Of a DNA stretch of 64,000 nucleotides, positions 52,091 through 61,123 are shown piece by piece; positions within the stretch are counted from its first letter, which is position 1; the number at the start of each line of letters is the position of its first letter. Source of the DNA: Chitinophaga pinensis (GTDB lineage: Bacteria; Bacteroidota; Bacteroidia; Chitinophagales; Chitinophagaceae); the NCBI RefSeq assembly GCF_007896845.1, contig NZ_VOHS01000008.1, positions 1-64,000 on the forward strand. The letters are read 5' to 3'. The position numbers were made by a program, and so were the translations under genes. The notes beneath the pieces were generated by a model that worked only from the letters and a program-made list of their open reading frames with translations, had not been told where the DNA came from and made no database searches.

Positions 52091-53377
52091 TTAGTCACGC
52101 ATTGAGAACAAACGCTCAGTAGATTTCACATAACTCTTCTTTGTCATTCCTACCAAAACGTGATCCATACCGGCTTTCAGACAATACTCGCAAGCGAGCT
52201 CAGAAATTTTTCGTTTATCATTATCTGGTAAAAAGCCATTTTGGACAAATTTTTCTCTCCATGCATTTGCTTTCAATGTGAGCTCTTTTCGTGAGTAATC
52301 TTTACACAACTGCTTCAATTTTTCGTAGATGCGTTTATGTGTAATCGGAATATTGTTGTCATACAACGTTCTGAGTAAAGGATACAAATGCGTCTGAAAT
52401 ACTTGCTCCACGGCATCTGGCGTCCCCATACTCCTCCATCTGTCATTAATAATTTTCACAACAGGCAGTGACAATGCATCCTCTTCAAGACCATTCCTGA
52501 TCATGCGTTGTTGTATCAACGTAATTGCCTTTTCAACCAATAATACGTCTTTTTCCTCCTGCAATTTCGCTGTCTCTTTCTCATAAGATGCAAACCTGAT
52601 TATTTCATTTCCTTGTTGACTACTGAGTGGTCTGTTTGCAATTGTGATAATGTCATTCTCTTTTGCAGCAGCAATAAGACTACGGCCATTATGATGCGGC
52701 GTAAGCGCCTGCTGCTCTATCAGGTTAAAAGGAAATTGTATGAACTTAAAGTGATGGCCGGACTTAATACTACGCGCAATATCCAGTAATCTGTCAAGGT
52801 CTGTTGTGTCATCTGCAACTGTATCAAAAGGAAAGGTATTGGAACTGACACCATAGTACCTTATAACTCCTTTGCTCACCTGTTCTTCCAGCCATTCAAA
52901 TGCTTTTCTGAAGCGATGATAATACTCATCTCTACTCAATGGTACTGTTGTTTGCCGGAAGTAATGTTCAGGATTATGTAACAGAAATGTATCCACATAA
53001 TCCACCTGCATGCGCTCCATAGATAGCTTTAACTGCAATTCGAGGTACACCGGATGAATAGAATATTTCATTCTTTCAGAGAAAGTAATCACTTCATCTT
53101 CCAGCAGCTTATTGTCTACCCTGTCTAACAGGGGCAGGCTTTCACCTTGTATATAACCCGCTTTCGTCACAATAAATACTTTTTCTCTAAGCTGATGTGC
53201 TGAGAGGACCTCTCCTATCAATCGCTCAGAAGCGCCATTCAGGTAATTACCTGCTGTATCCAGCAGATTGCATCCGGCATATATGGCAGCAAGCAGGGCT
53301 TCATGATGTTCCTGCTGGTTAACTGATGTACGGTAAGCGCCAAATCCGGCGGCAGTAAGTTGTTGTATCGGTAACAT
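52091..53377 (-). CDS. Aldo/keto reductase with large insertion, first gene of RiPP cluster
   Basis: A 428-residue NAD(P)H oxidoreductase. The AKR tetrad is present: Asp40 (LLDTAGNY), Tyr45, Lys72 (IVTKAGYI) and His134 (FLLHNPEH). Substrate-barrel elements VIRYYGVSSNTFPF and IANRPLSSQQG follow. Ordinary AKRs are about 320 residues; here roughly 130 extra residues (about 265-395), mostly helical and charged, separate the seventh strand from the final AGMDHVLVGM. It could reduce a carbonyl made on the peptide or have lost that role. It starts the minus-strand run, divergent from the DUF1573 gene with a 107-base spacer. Confidence 0.8.
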   Translation of the reverse strand: MLPIQQLTAAGFGAYRTSVNQQEHHEALLAAIYAGCNLLDTAGNYLNGASERLIGEVLSAHQLREKVFIVTKAGYIQGESLPLLDRVDNKLLEDEVITFSERMKYSIHPVYLELQLKLSMERMQVDYVDTFLLHNPEHYFRQTTVPLSRDEYYHRFRKAFEWLEEQVSKGVIRYYGVSSNTFPFDTVADDTTDLDRLLDIARSIKSGHHFKFIQFPFNLIEQQALTPHHNGRSLIAAAKENDIITIANRPLSSQQGNEIIRFASYEKETAKLQEEKDVLLVEKAITLIQQRMIRNGLEEDALSLPVVKIINDRWRSMGTPDAVEQVFQTHLYPLLRTLYDNNIPITHKRIYEKLKQLCKDYSRKELTLKANAWREKFVQNGFLPDNDKRKISELACEYCLKAGMDHVLVGMTKKSYVKSTERLFSMRD

Positions 53378-53484
53378 ATTTCAGGGTTTTTAAAAAGGGC
53401 TTCAGATAGCTAAAATAAATCCTTTATAGCGTTTACCACATTTTCTTTAAATTTACTTTATCTATAAACCCTCAAAAGTATAAC

Positions 53485-53886
53485 ATGAAGAAATTAGCTT
53501 TAACCCTTTTCGTCAGCCTCTTTTTCTTATACACCCAGGCTCAGACGAATACCTCTACCACTCCGGAACACCCAGCAGACAGCAAAGTAAAATTCAAAAA
53601 GGAAAATGTTGACTTCGGTACCACTGCTTTTAACAAACCTGTTACTGTCAACTTTGAATTTACCAACGTGGAGAAACAACCGGTGCTGATTGAAAATGTA
53701 AGGACCAGCTGCGGATGCACTGCCCCCACATGGACGAAAGAACCCGTGCTGCCAGGTAAAACAGGAAAAGTAACTACTACTTATTCTGCCAACTCGGTTG
53801 GACAACAAAACAAAACGATCTGGGTAAAGATCAAAGGAATTGACCAGGAAAAAGAATTACATCTGACCGGAACGGTACAGAACTAA
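53485..53886 (+). CDS. DUF1573-domain exported protein
   Basis: A 133-residue protein with a signal peptide (MKKLALTLFVSLFFLYTQAQ) and one Ig-like DUF1573 domain: FGTTAFNKPVTVNFEFTNVE, then SCGCTAPTW with the family's conserved Cys-x-Cys, and a C-terminal ELHLTGTVQN. DUF1573 proteins are common, secreted and functionally unknown in Bacteroidota. It is divergent from the RiPP cluster and is not obviously part of it. Confidence 0.87.
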   Translation: MKKLALTLFVSLFFLYTQAQTNTSTTPEHPADSKVKFKKENVDFGTTAFNKPVTVNFEFTNVEKQPVLIENVRTSCGCTAPTWTKEPVLPGKTGKVTTTYSANSVGQQNKTIWVKIKGIDQEKELHLTGTVQN

Positions 53887-54041
53887 ACCTTGCTACAATC
53901 ACCTTATTGCCTGGCAGCGGCGTCACACACGTCTTACTGCCGGGCATTTTTATCCCCGCTCCTACCTGTCATACATTTTATTGACAATGATTTCTCAAGA
54001 TTCACTATCTTATTGCCTCAATAGATCAAACTAAAGATTAC

Positions 54042-55088
54042 ATGGAAAAAATCATCAAAACCGGCATATGCGCCTACGGCATGTCAGGCCACGTTTTCCA
54101 CGCACCTTTTATTCATGTACATCCCGGATTTGCATTCACGGCTGTAGTGGAAAGAAGTAAACACATGGCTCAGGAAAGATATCCTGATGTAAAAGTGTAC
54201 AAAAGTGTAGAAGAGATGCTCCAGGATGAAAGCCTGGAACTGATCGTTGTAAATACGCCGAACTATACACACTACGAATACACCAAAGCGGCTCTGCAAG
54301 CAGGCAAACATGTGATCGTAGAAAAACCATTCACCGTTGCATCCAAAGAAGGACAGGAACTGGTGGAACTGGCCAAAAGCAAAGGTCTTTTACTGAGCGT
54401 ATATCATAACAGACGCTTTGATAGTGATTTCAAAATCGTACGACAAGTAATAAACAGCGGTGATCTGGGAGATATTCTGGAAGCAGAAATACACTATGAC
54501 CGCTATCGCGAAGAACTCAGTTATAAAAAACATAAAGAAGCTGCCCTCCCCGGCACTGGCGGACTGTATGACCTCGGGTCTCATCTGGTAGATCAGGGAC
54601 TGCAACTCTTCGGTATGCCTGATGGTATCTGGGCTGATATCCGTATCATCCGTAAAGATTCACTGGTAGATGATTACTTCGAACTGGTATTCTTTTATGA
54701 TAAACTGCGCGTCCGCCTGAAATGCAGCTATATCACCAGAGAACCTATTCCTTCCTATCAGTTCCATGGTCGTAAAGGTTCTTTCATCAAAACAAAGGCC
54801 GACACACAGGAGACCATGCTACAACAGGGACTTATGCCCGGTGCGCCAGGATGGGGTATAGAAGGTATTCATGAATGGGGACTGATACACACAGAGAAAG
54901 ATGGAGAGGTCATCAGAAAATATCTGCCATCACCCAAAGGCAACTATCTGGAATTCTTCGATGGCATGTATGAAGCCATTGCCAATGGTGCGCCTGTACC
55001 GGTTGAACCAACTGACGCTGTCAATGTGATCCGCGTTATTGAAGCCGCTTTTGAAAGCAGTAAAACCGGCAGTATCGTCAAACTGTAA
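54042..55088 (+). CDS. Gfo/Idh/MocA-family oxidoreductase
   Basis: A 348-residue NAD(P)-dependent enzyme. The N-terminal Rossmann fold starts at GICAYGMSGHVFHAPFI, with VVNTPNYTHYEYTKAALQAGKHVIVEKPFTV (about residues 67-97), which includes the conserved EKP motif; the C-terminal alpha/beta domain has GTGGLYDLGSHLVDQGLQL, containing the catalytic D-x-x-x-H pattern. Members oxidise or reduce sugars and inositols. The G-x-S-G-x-V-F-H start is that of the scyllo-inositol/YdgJ-like branch. A single-gene unit with its own terminator. Substrate not assignable. Confidence 0.88.
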   Translation: MEKIIKTGICAYGMSGHVFHAPFIHVHPGFAFTAVVERSKHMAQERYPDVKVYKSVEEMLQDESLELIVVNTPNYTHYEYTKAALQAGKHVIVEKPFTVASKEGQELVELAKSKGLLLSVYHNRRFDSDFKIVRQVINSGDLGDILEAEIHYDRYREELSYKKHKEAALPGTGGLYDLGSHLVDQGLQLFGMPDGIWADIRIIRKDSLVDDYFELVFFYDKLRVRLKCSYITREPIPSYQFHGRKGSFIKTKADTQETMLQQGLMPGAPGWGIEGIHEWGLIHTEKDGEVIRKYLPSPKGNYLEFFDGMYEAIANGAPVPVEPTDAVNVIRVIEAAFESSKTGSIVKL

Positions 55089-55104
55089 AACAATCAGTCT
55101 GTAT

Positions 55105-55147
55105 AAAAGCGAAAGCCGTACCCTTCACGTGTACGGCTTTCGCTTTT
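55105..55147. terminator. Strong terminator between oxidoreductase and recQ
   Basis: A near-perfect 17-base stem, AAAAGCGAAAGCCGTAC / GTACGGCTTTCGCTTTT, around a nine-base loop. It serves both converging genes. Confidence 0.9.
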
Positions 55148-55160
55148 ATACAAAATCATA

Positions 55161-57065
55161 TTATCTGAGATATACCTTTCCATCAGCATCCCTGGCGGCT
55201 TTTTCTTCCAGAATCAGGAACTGCATCACTTCCAGCAGTGTATCTTCGTCTATAGCTAAAAGCCGGTTCCTTACTACATTCCAATCTTCCGGTTCGGTCC
55301 CTAACTCTGCAATCAGCTGACTCGCAATTGTCGCGCCCGTTTTTGCTTCAAGCGGCTTTTTCCGCCTCTCTATACACACATCACATGTACCACATGCTGC
55401 TGTATCCTTCTCTCCGAAATATCTGACCAGCAATTGCGTGCGGCAGATCTCCCGGTTCCCTACATAGTCCAGCATGGCATCCAGTCGCGCTTTATATGCC
55501 TGCATACGCTCTTTTATTTTTCCCGCATCTATCTGCAGGTGTTGCGCAGATACGCGCTCCTGCGAAAAACACAGCTGCGGTTCTTCCTTACGCTGGTTAT
55601 AGCTGATAATACTCCTCTGATGCAATTGTTGTAACCATTGTACAATCTGCAGTTCCGGCTTCCTTAGTATGCGTGCCAGTTGTTTTTCATACACAGGCAC
55701 CGGCGTATCAAAGATGCCTTCGTACGTGCGTAATAATGTCTGCGTGACCGATTCAAAGTCAGGCTGGAGATCTATAAAATCATAGAGTGTTTGCTTACTG
55801 ATCACAAACTCTACTCTTGAAGGCATAAACACACTTTCGCTAAGTTGCAATATACCTTCCTGTTCAAGTATGCGTAATGCGCTGTAGGCAGTCGTTATAT
55901 TGAGATTAAACCTTCTTACGAAATCATTAATATCAAAGTCATAATACACCCCTTCTGCACTACCCACAGCCACCTGCAGATAGTTTACCAGACTTTGATA
56001 CACTTCACGGATAGCAGGTATTTCAGGAAATTGCAATTGCATATTCTGCACCATTTCATTCAGTTCCTGCTGCTGGTATAAAAGTACTGCATAAGCTTTC
56101 TTTTCATCCCTGCCTGCGCGTCCAGCCTCCTGATAATAAGCTTCCAGCGCATCTGTGGCGTCATAATGCACCACTACCCGCACATCTGGTTTATCGATCC
56201 CCATACCAAATGCATTGGTACAGGCAATCACCCGTATACGTCCATTGATCCACAATTCCTGTCGTGCGGTACGTTCCTCCCCGGTCAGTCCCGCATGGTA
56301 ATAAGTAGCGCCAATACCTTCCTGTTCCAGCATATCGGCAATCTCACGGGTGCGTTTCCGGTTACGGCAATAGACGATTGCACTACCCGGCACTCTTTGC
56401 AGGATATGCTTCAGCTTTTCAGGCTTATTATCCTCTTCAATAACACTATAGGAAAGATTTGCGCGGGCAAAGCTTTTGGTAAATACTGCGGCCTGTTTCA
56501 TCAGCAGCTTTTTGCAGATATCCTGCTGTACTTCAGGGGTAGCGGATGCAGTAAGTGCCAGTACCGGCACTCCGGGAAAATAGCCCCTGATAGCTGCTAT
56601 TTCAAGATAGGCGGGACGAAAATCATATCCCCATTGTGAAATACAGTGTGCTTCATCAATCGCCAGCAGGTTCACCGGCATCCCGTCACAATATTCCAGA
56701 AAACGATTGCTCTGCAAACGCTCCGGAGAAACGTACAAAAATTTATATTTCCCTCTGCGGGCTTCTTCCAGCAGACGTTCCACATCCTGATAATACATAC
56801 CGGCATAAATTGCTGCAGCCGGTATATTCCGCTTTTGCAGGTTTGCTACCTGATCTTTCATCAACGCAATCAAAGGCGTCACTACCAGACACAATCCCGG
56901 TTTCATCAGGGCCGGTACCTGAAAACAAATAGACTTCCCACCACCCGTAGGCAGCAATGCCAGGGTATCTTTTCCGTTGATGATCGATTGTATAATATCT
57001 TCCTGTAAAGGACGGAACTGTTCGTATCCCCAGAACTTCTTGAGTATGTCGGACGGATTAAGCAT
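55161..57065 (-). CDS. recQ: ATP-dependent DNA helicase RecQ
   Basis: A 634-residue superfamily 2 helicase for replication-fork repair. The start at 57065 (MLNPSDILKKFWGYEQFRPLQ) gives the standard N-terminus; helicase motifs are LLPTGGGKSICFQVP (I), IDEAHCISQWGYDFRP (II and Q-W), LTASATP (III), FGMGIDKPDVR (V) and QEAGRAGRD (VI). A zinc-binding region with CGTCDVC (about 570) and winged-helix portion follow. No C-terminal HRDC domain is apparent. Full in all motifs. Confidence 0.94.
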   Translation of the reverse strand: MLNPSDILKKFWGYEQFRPLQEDIIQSIINGKDTLALLPTGGGKSICFQVPALMKPGLCLVVTPLIALMKDQVANLQKRNIPAAAIYAGMYYQDVERLLEEARRGKYKFLYVSPERLQSNRFLEYCDGMPVNLLAIDEAHCISQWGYDFRPAYLEIAAIRGYFPGVPVLALTASATPEVQQDICKKLLMKQAAVFTKSFARANLSYSVIEEDNKPEKLKHILQRVPGSAIVYCRNRKRTREIADMLEQEGIGATYYHAGLTGEERTARQELWINGRIRVIACTNAFGMGIDKPDVRVVVHYDATDALEAYYQEAGRAGRDEKKAYAVLLYQQQELNEMVQNMQLQFPEIPAIREVYQSLVNYLQVAVGSAEGVYYDFDINDFVRRFNLNITTAYSALRILEQEGILQLSESVFMPSRVEFVISKQTLYDFIDLQPDFESVTQTLLRTYEGIFDTPVPVYEKQLARILRKPELQIVQWLQQLHQRSIISYNQRKEEPQLCFSQERVSAQHLQIDAGKIKERMQAYKARLDAMLDYVGNREICRTQLLVRYFGEKDTAACGTCDVCIERRKKPLEAKTGATIASQLIAELGTEPEDWNVVRNRLLAIDEDTLLEVMQFLILEEKAARDADGKVYLR

Positions 57066-57114
57066 ATCTGAGCAGGTGTAAAAATAAAGAATCTGCACCT
57101 ACAGGAAGCAATAC

Positions 57115-59220
57115 TCAGACCACCTTTTTATAGCGTAATCTGACTGAGTTCACTGCCAGCACGATATCTGACAGTGCCATTACTCCGGCGCCGGAAATAG
57201 GGCTTAATACGCCAAATGCAGCGAAAGGAATAGCAATGATGTTATAAATAAATGCCCAGAAGAGATTCTGTTTGATAGTAAGATAAGTATGCCGTCCCAG
57301 TCCCAGTGCCAGAGGCAATGAGGACAGACGGTTATTCAGCAGGATCACATTCGCACTCTGCATGGCTACATGTGTAGCATCACTCAGTGAAATACCAATA
57401 CTGGCCCTTGCAAGCGCAGGAGCATCATTGATACCATCACCGACCATGGCCACGGCGGCTTCTTTCATTAATGCATCTATTTTCTGCAATTTCTGCTCCG
57501 GTGTCTGTCCGGCGAAGACTTCCGTGATACCCACCTGTGCTGCCAGTTCCCGGCATTTTCTTTCTGTATCTCCACTCAGCAGGACTGGTTTAATCCCTCT
57601 ATGTTGTAACAGCTGCACCATCTGGGCAGCATCAGGCCTGATCTCATCCGTAAAATCAATCCAGCCTGCTAATTGTCCGTTTTTCAGCAGATAGATGTTA
57701 TGACTGTCATCTTTGGTCGCTTGTTCCGCCATTGTATATGATCCAAGCTGCCACTCATTCCCCTGTGTATCTTTCGCCTGCATGCCACGGCCTTTGATCT
57801 CTCTGACCTGCAATAATCCGGCTTCTCCGTGCCCTTTCCATTGGGTGGAAAGCGAGCGTGCGATCGGATGTGACGAGTATTTTTCCAGACTATACACAGT
57901 GGCTTTAAACGCCTGCTCTGTCATCCCTTCAAAATGGTAATTACCTATCTGCAGTTTGCCGGTTGTAAGGGTACCGGTTTTGTCCAGCACCACATATTTA
58001 ATGTCTTTAAAAGCTTCCAGTGTATTGGCACCCTTGATCAGGATGCCATTATTCGCTGCACGTCCCAGTCCGACCATTACAGCTGCCGGTGTAGCCAATC
58101 CCATGGCACAGGGACAGGCAATGACCAGTACCGCAATGCTCTTCATAATGGCGTCTCCGGTGCTTACCTGACTGAAAAGCAGCCATCCGAGGAATGTAGC
58201 AATGGAAATACCCAGTACCAGCGGCACAAAAATACCACTGATCCTGTCAGCCAGTCTTTGCATATTGGGTTTACTACCCTGTGCCTGTTTTACCAGTTCT
58301 ATGATATAAGACAGTACTGTATCCTTTCCGGTAGCAGTAATAAATAGCTTGATACTACCATCTTCCATAATAGTACCACCAATGACCTTATCTTTTTCCT
58401 TTTTAGATACTGGGGTACTTTCACCCGTGATCATGGACTCGTTGATATGTCCGTTACCCCAGTAAATAGTGCCATCCATCGGGATTTTGTCACCTGTGTT
58501 GACTAATACCTTATCTCCCGGTTTCAGGGTCTGATTATCGACAACGTGAATATGTTCGTGATTCCCATGATCAGTGATGAGCCGGGCTGTAGTGACCTGC
58601 ATACGGGCCAGATCGGCAATCGCGGTAGTCGTTTGCTTTACAGAACGCTCTTCCAGCAGATTTCCCAGAAAAACGAGTGTAATAATTGCCGCTGCGGTTT
58701 CATAAAACATATACTCACTGCCAAGATGCAGTAAAGTACCTGTAAGGCTATAACCATAAGCCGCGGTGGCTCCTAATGTAATGAGTACGTCCATATTGGC
58801 CAGTCTGTTGACCAGTGAGCGCCATGCGCTACGGCCAAAGTGCCATAATCCCATCAGGTATACCGGTGTGGACAAGGCCAGTTGTACATATGGATTGTGG
58901 AGCCATGCCCAGTGTACCCACATGTGTAAGAGCAACGGAGCGGTAAATATGGCGCAGAAAATGAATTTAAAGCGGAGGGTATTTAGAAATGCTGTTTTAG
59001 GCAGAGGCTGGTCAGGCATTAATACCTGATAGCCCATTTGGCTGACACCATTCAATACTTCAGTTGCAGAAGAAACACCTTCCGGTAAGGTAAAACTCAT
59101 TTCTTCTGTGGCGAAGCTCACATTTACGTCCTGCATGCCCTTATGTTCGAGGTATCTGGACACCGATTGCGCGCAATTGGTGCAATGCATACCCCTTACT
59201 TTACAACTGATCGTCTCCAT
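57115..59220 (-). CDS. Copper-transporting P-type ATPase
   Basis: A 701-residue P1B-type ATPase that exports Cu(I) from the cytoplasm. One N-terminal heavy-metal domain has Cys13 and Cys16 (GMHCTNC). Membrane helices follow; the metal site CPCAMGLATP, the TGES-type GESTPVSK, phosphorylation DKTGTLT and MVGDGINDAPAL are all present. The CPC motif is that of copper transporters (CopA/CtpA group). Its promoter box is at 59258. A His-rich stretch (HGNHEHIHV, residues about 217-225) may bind metal. Confidence 0.92.
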   Translation of the reverse strand: METISCKVRGMHCTNCAQSVSRYLEHKGMQDVNVSFATEEMSFTLPEGVSSATEVLNGVSQMGYQVLMPDQPLPKTAFLNTLRFKFIFCAIFTAPLLLHMWVHWAWLHNPYVQLALSTPVYLMGLWHFGRSAWRSLVNRLANMDVLITLGATAAYGYSLTGTLLHLGSEYMFYETAAAIITLVFLGNLLEERSVKQTTTAIADLARMQVTTARLITDHGNHEHIHVVDNQTLKPGDKVLVNTGDKIPMDGTIYWGNGHINESMITGESTPVSKKEKDKVIGGTIMEDGSIKLFITATGKDTVLSYIIELVKQAQGSKPNMQRLADRISGIFVPLVLGISIATFLGWLLFSQVSTGDAIMKSIAVLVIACPCAMGLATPAAVMVGLGRAANNGILIKGANTLEAFKDIKYVVLDKTGTLTTGKLQIGNYHFEGMTEQAFKATVYSLEKYSSHPIARSLSTQWKGHGEAGLLQVREIKGRGMQAKDTQGNEWQLGSYTMAEQATKDDSHNIYLLKNGQLAGWIDFTDEIRPDAAQMVQLLQHRGIKPVLLSGDTERKCRELAAQVGITEVFAGQTPEQKLQKIDALMKEAAVAMVGDGINDAPALARASIGISLSDATHVAMQSANVILLNNRLSSLPLALGLGRHTYLTIKQNLFWAFIYNIIAIPFAAFGVLSPISGAGVMALSDIVLAVNSVRLRYKKVV

Positions 59221-59257
59221 GTTCTACTGAATAAATATTAATATCAAAATACCATTA

Positions 59258-59265
59258 CAAAGGTA
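59258..59265 (-). promoter_or_regulatory. -7 element for the copper ATPase
   Basis: On the minus strand TACCTTTG, exact TAnnTTTG match, 37 bases before the start codon. Confidence 0.5.
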
Positions 59266-59415
59266 CCATGCACCGTTTTACGCGAATAAAATATTAATGC
59301 AACGGAGTATCGGCATACGAGCTTATCATACAGATTATCAATCCGTTCCGGGCACCTGAATTTTTAATGCAACTGGGTAGCAACCAATGACATAGTAATT
59401 AGCTAAATTTACTCC

Positions 59416-59838
59416 ATGGAATGGACATTTTCTCAGGAAGATCTGCCTGCCACGGCTGAAAACTTCTGGCAACATTACAAGGGGCAACATATATTTACCC
59501 TTGAAGGACCGATGGGAGCAGGTAAAACCACGTTTATAAAAGCTTTGTGCGCGGCCAGAGGGGTGGAAGACGCGACTGCCAGTCCCACTTTTTCCATCAT
59601 CAATGAATATGCATTCAGGGAAAATGGTCAGCAGTACAGCATTTACCATCTGGACCTCTATCGTCTCAAAGACGAAGAAGAAGCTATCGCCGCCGGCGTA
59701 GAAGATACCATATACCGCGATCATGCAATCAGTTTCGTAGAATGGCCTGATATCATTAATGACCTGCTGCCCCCGGATACCATCCGGCTGCAGTTATCAG
59801 TGTTACCGGATAAAAAAAGGCTCTTACGCGCCGGATAA
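59416..59838 (+). CDS. tsaE: tRNA threonylcarbamoyladenosine biosynthesis ATPase TsaE
   Basis: A 140-residue P-loop ATPase of the TsaBCDE pathway, which makes the t6A base next to the anticodon of ANN-reading tRNAs. Walker A is EGPMGAGKTTFIKALC (about 32-47), then SPTFSIINEY and HLDLYRLKDEEE (Walker B-like), and VEWPD near the end. Length is typical. It is followed by alanine dehydrogenase, which has its own promoter box. Confidence 0.93.
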   Translation: MEWTFSQEDLPATAENFWQHYKGQHIFTLEGPMGAGKTTFIKALCAARGVEDATASPTFSIINEYAFRENGQQYSIYHLDLYRLKDEEEAIAAGVEDTIYRDHAISFVEWPDIINDLLPPDTIRLQLSVLPDKKRLLRAG

Positions 59839-59856
59839 TGCTTTAAACAAATGACG

Positions 59857-59864
59857 TATCTTTG
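59857..59864 (+). promoter_or_regulatory. -7 element for alanine dehydrogenase
   Basis: TATCTTTG, exact TAnnTTTG match, 41 bases before the start codon. Confidence 0.45.
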
Positions 59865-59905
59865 GATACTCGGAAAAAATCACCCGGACCAATCTTGATA
59901 ATCAT

Positions 59906-61123
59906 ATGGAGCAAAGGCAAAAACCTGTTGTGAGTGCTGGCTTTACATATTCACCGCTGGAAGAAACGCTGGATATTCCTCAAAAAAATTCCCGTTTATT
60001 TATTGGCATACCAAAAGAAAACTCCTTCCAGGAAAACCGTATTGCATTAACACCGGATGCGGTGAGCATATTGGCAAACAATGGTCACCATATAGTGGTT
60101 GAACATAAAGCAGGCGACGGCTCCCATTTCTATGACACCGATTACTCAGAAGCAGGCGCCGAAATCCTGTATGATAAAAAAGAAGTATTCAAGGCAGAGA
60201 TTATCGTAAAATCTGCTCCCCTCAACGACGAGGAAATTGAATTGCTGCGTCCCCACCAGATCGTTATATCCCCTATTCATCTTGCCGCCCTCAAAATTGA
60301 GCAGGTACAAAAGATGATGGAAAAAAGGATTACCCTGCTCTCTTTCGAGAACCTGAAAGACGATGCGGGTACTTATCCGATAGTAAGAGCTATGAGTGAA
60401 ATTGCCGGCGGAGCAGTGATGCTGCTGGCCGGTCAGTACCTCAGTAACAGCAATAAAGGGAAAGGAATTCTATTAGGTGGTGTAACAGGGATCCCTCCTA
60501 CCAAGGTGGTGATCATCGGAGCGGGTATAGTAGGTGAATTTGCCGCCAGAACAGCCATGGCTCTGGGTGCTTCTGTAAAAGTATTTGATAATAATATCTA
60601 TAAGCTGAAACGCCTGCAGAATAATATCGGCGTCCGTATATTCACTTCTGTTATGCAACCGAAAGTGCTGGCAGAACAACTCCGTAATGCGGATGTAGCC
60701 GTAGGCGCACTATCGTCACAAAACGGCCGTACACCTATCGTTGTGACAGAAGCAATGGTTAGCAACATGAAGGCCGGCTCTGTAATCGTTGACGTCAGTA
60801 TAGACCGTGGTGGCTGTTTCGAAACATCTGAGATTACCAGTCACGAAAATCCTGTATTTAAGAAATACGACGTTGTACACTATTGCGTACCCAATATCCC
60901 ATCCGGATTTGCCCGTACAGCATCAGAAGCGATCAGCAATGTGCTGATGCCCCTGTTGCTGGAGGCTGCCGATGATGGCGGTTTTGAAAACCTTGTATGG
61001 ATCAAACGCGGTGTACGTAATGGTATCTACCTGTACAAAGGCGCGCTGACCAACTATCATCTCAGCGAAAAATTCAAATTAAAGTATACAGATCTGGAAC
61101 TGCTATTGGCTGTAAAAGGTTAG
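59906..61123 (+). CDS. ald: Alanine dehydrogenase
   Basis: A 405-residue NAD-dependent enzyme that converts alanine to pyruvate and ammonia and back. After a 30-residue N-terminal extension the fold starts with PKENSFQENRIALTP. Key residues: the active-site Lys in IVKSAP, His in SPIHLAAL, nucleotide-binding VIIGAGIVGEFAAR and VDVSIDRGGCFET with the conserved Asp. The C-terminus is ordinary. Its stop overlaps the end of the convergent outer-membrane gene by four bases. Members often join amino-acid catabolism with cell-wall alanine supply. Confidence 0.92.
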   Translation: MEQRQKPVVSAGFTYSPLEETLDIPQKNSRLFIGIPKENSFQENRIALTPDAVSILANNGHHIVVEHKAGDGSHFYDTDYSEAGAEILYDKKEVFKAEIIVKSAPLNDEEIELLRPHQIVISPIHLAALKIEQVQKMMEKRITLLSFENLKDDAGTYPIVRAMSEIAGGAVMLLAGQYLSNSNKGKGILLGGVTGIPPTKVVIIGAGIVGEFAARTAMALGASVKVFDNNIYKLKRLQNNIGVRIFTSVMQPKVLAEQLRNADVAVGALSSQNGRTPIVVTEAMVSNMKAGSVIVDVSIDRGGCFETSEITSHENPVFKKYDVVHYCVPNIPSGFARTASEAISNVLMPLLLEAADDGGFENLVWIKRGVRNGIYLYKGALTNYHLSEKFKLKYTDLELLLAVKG

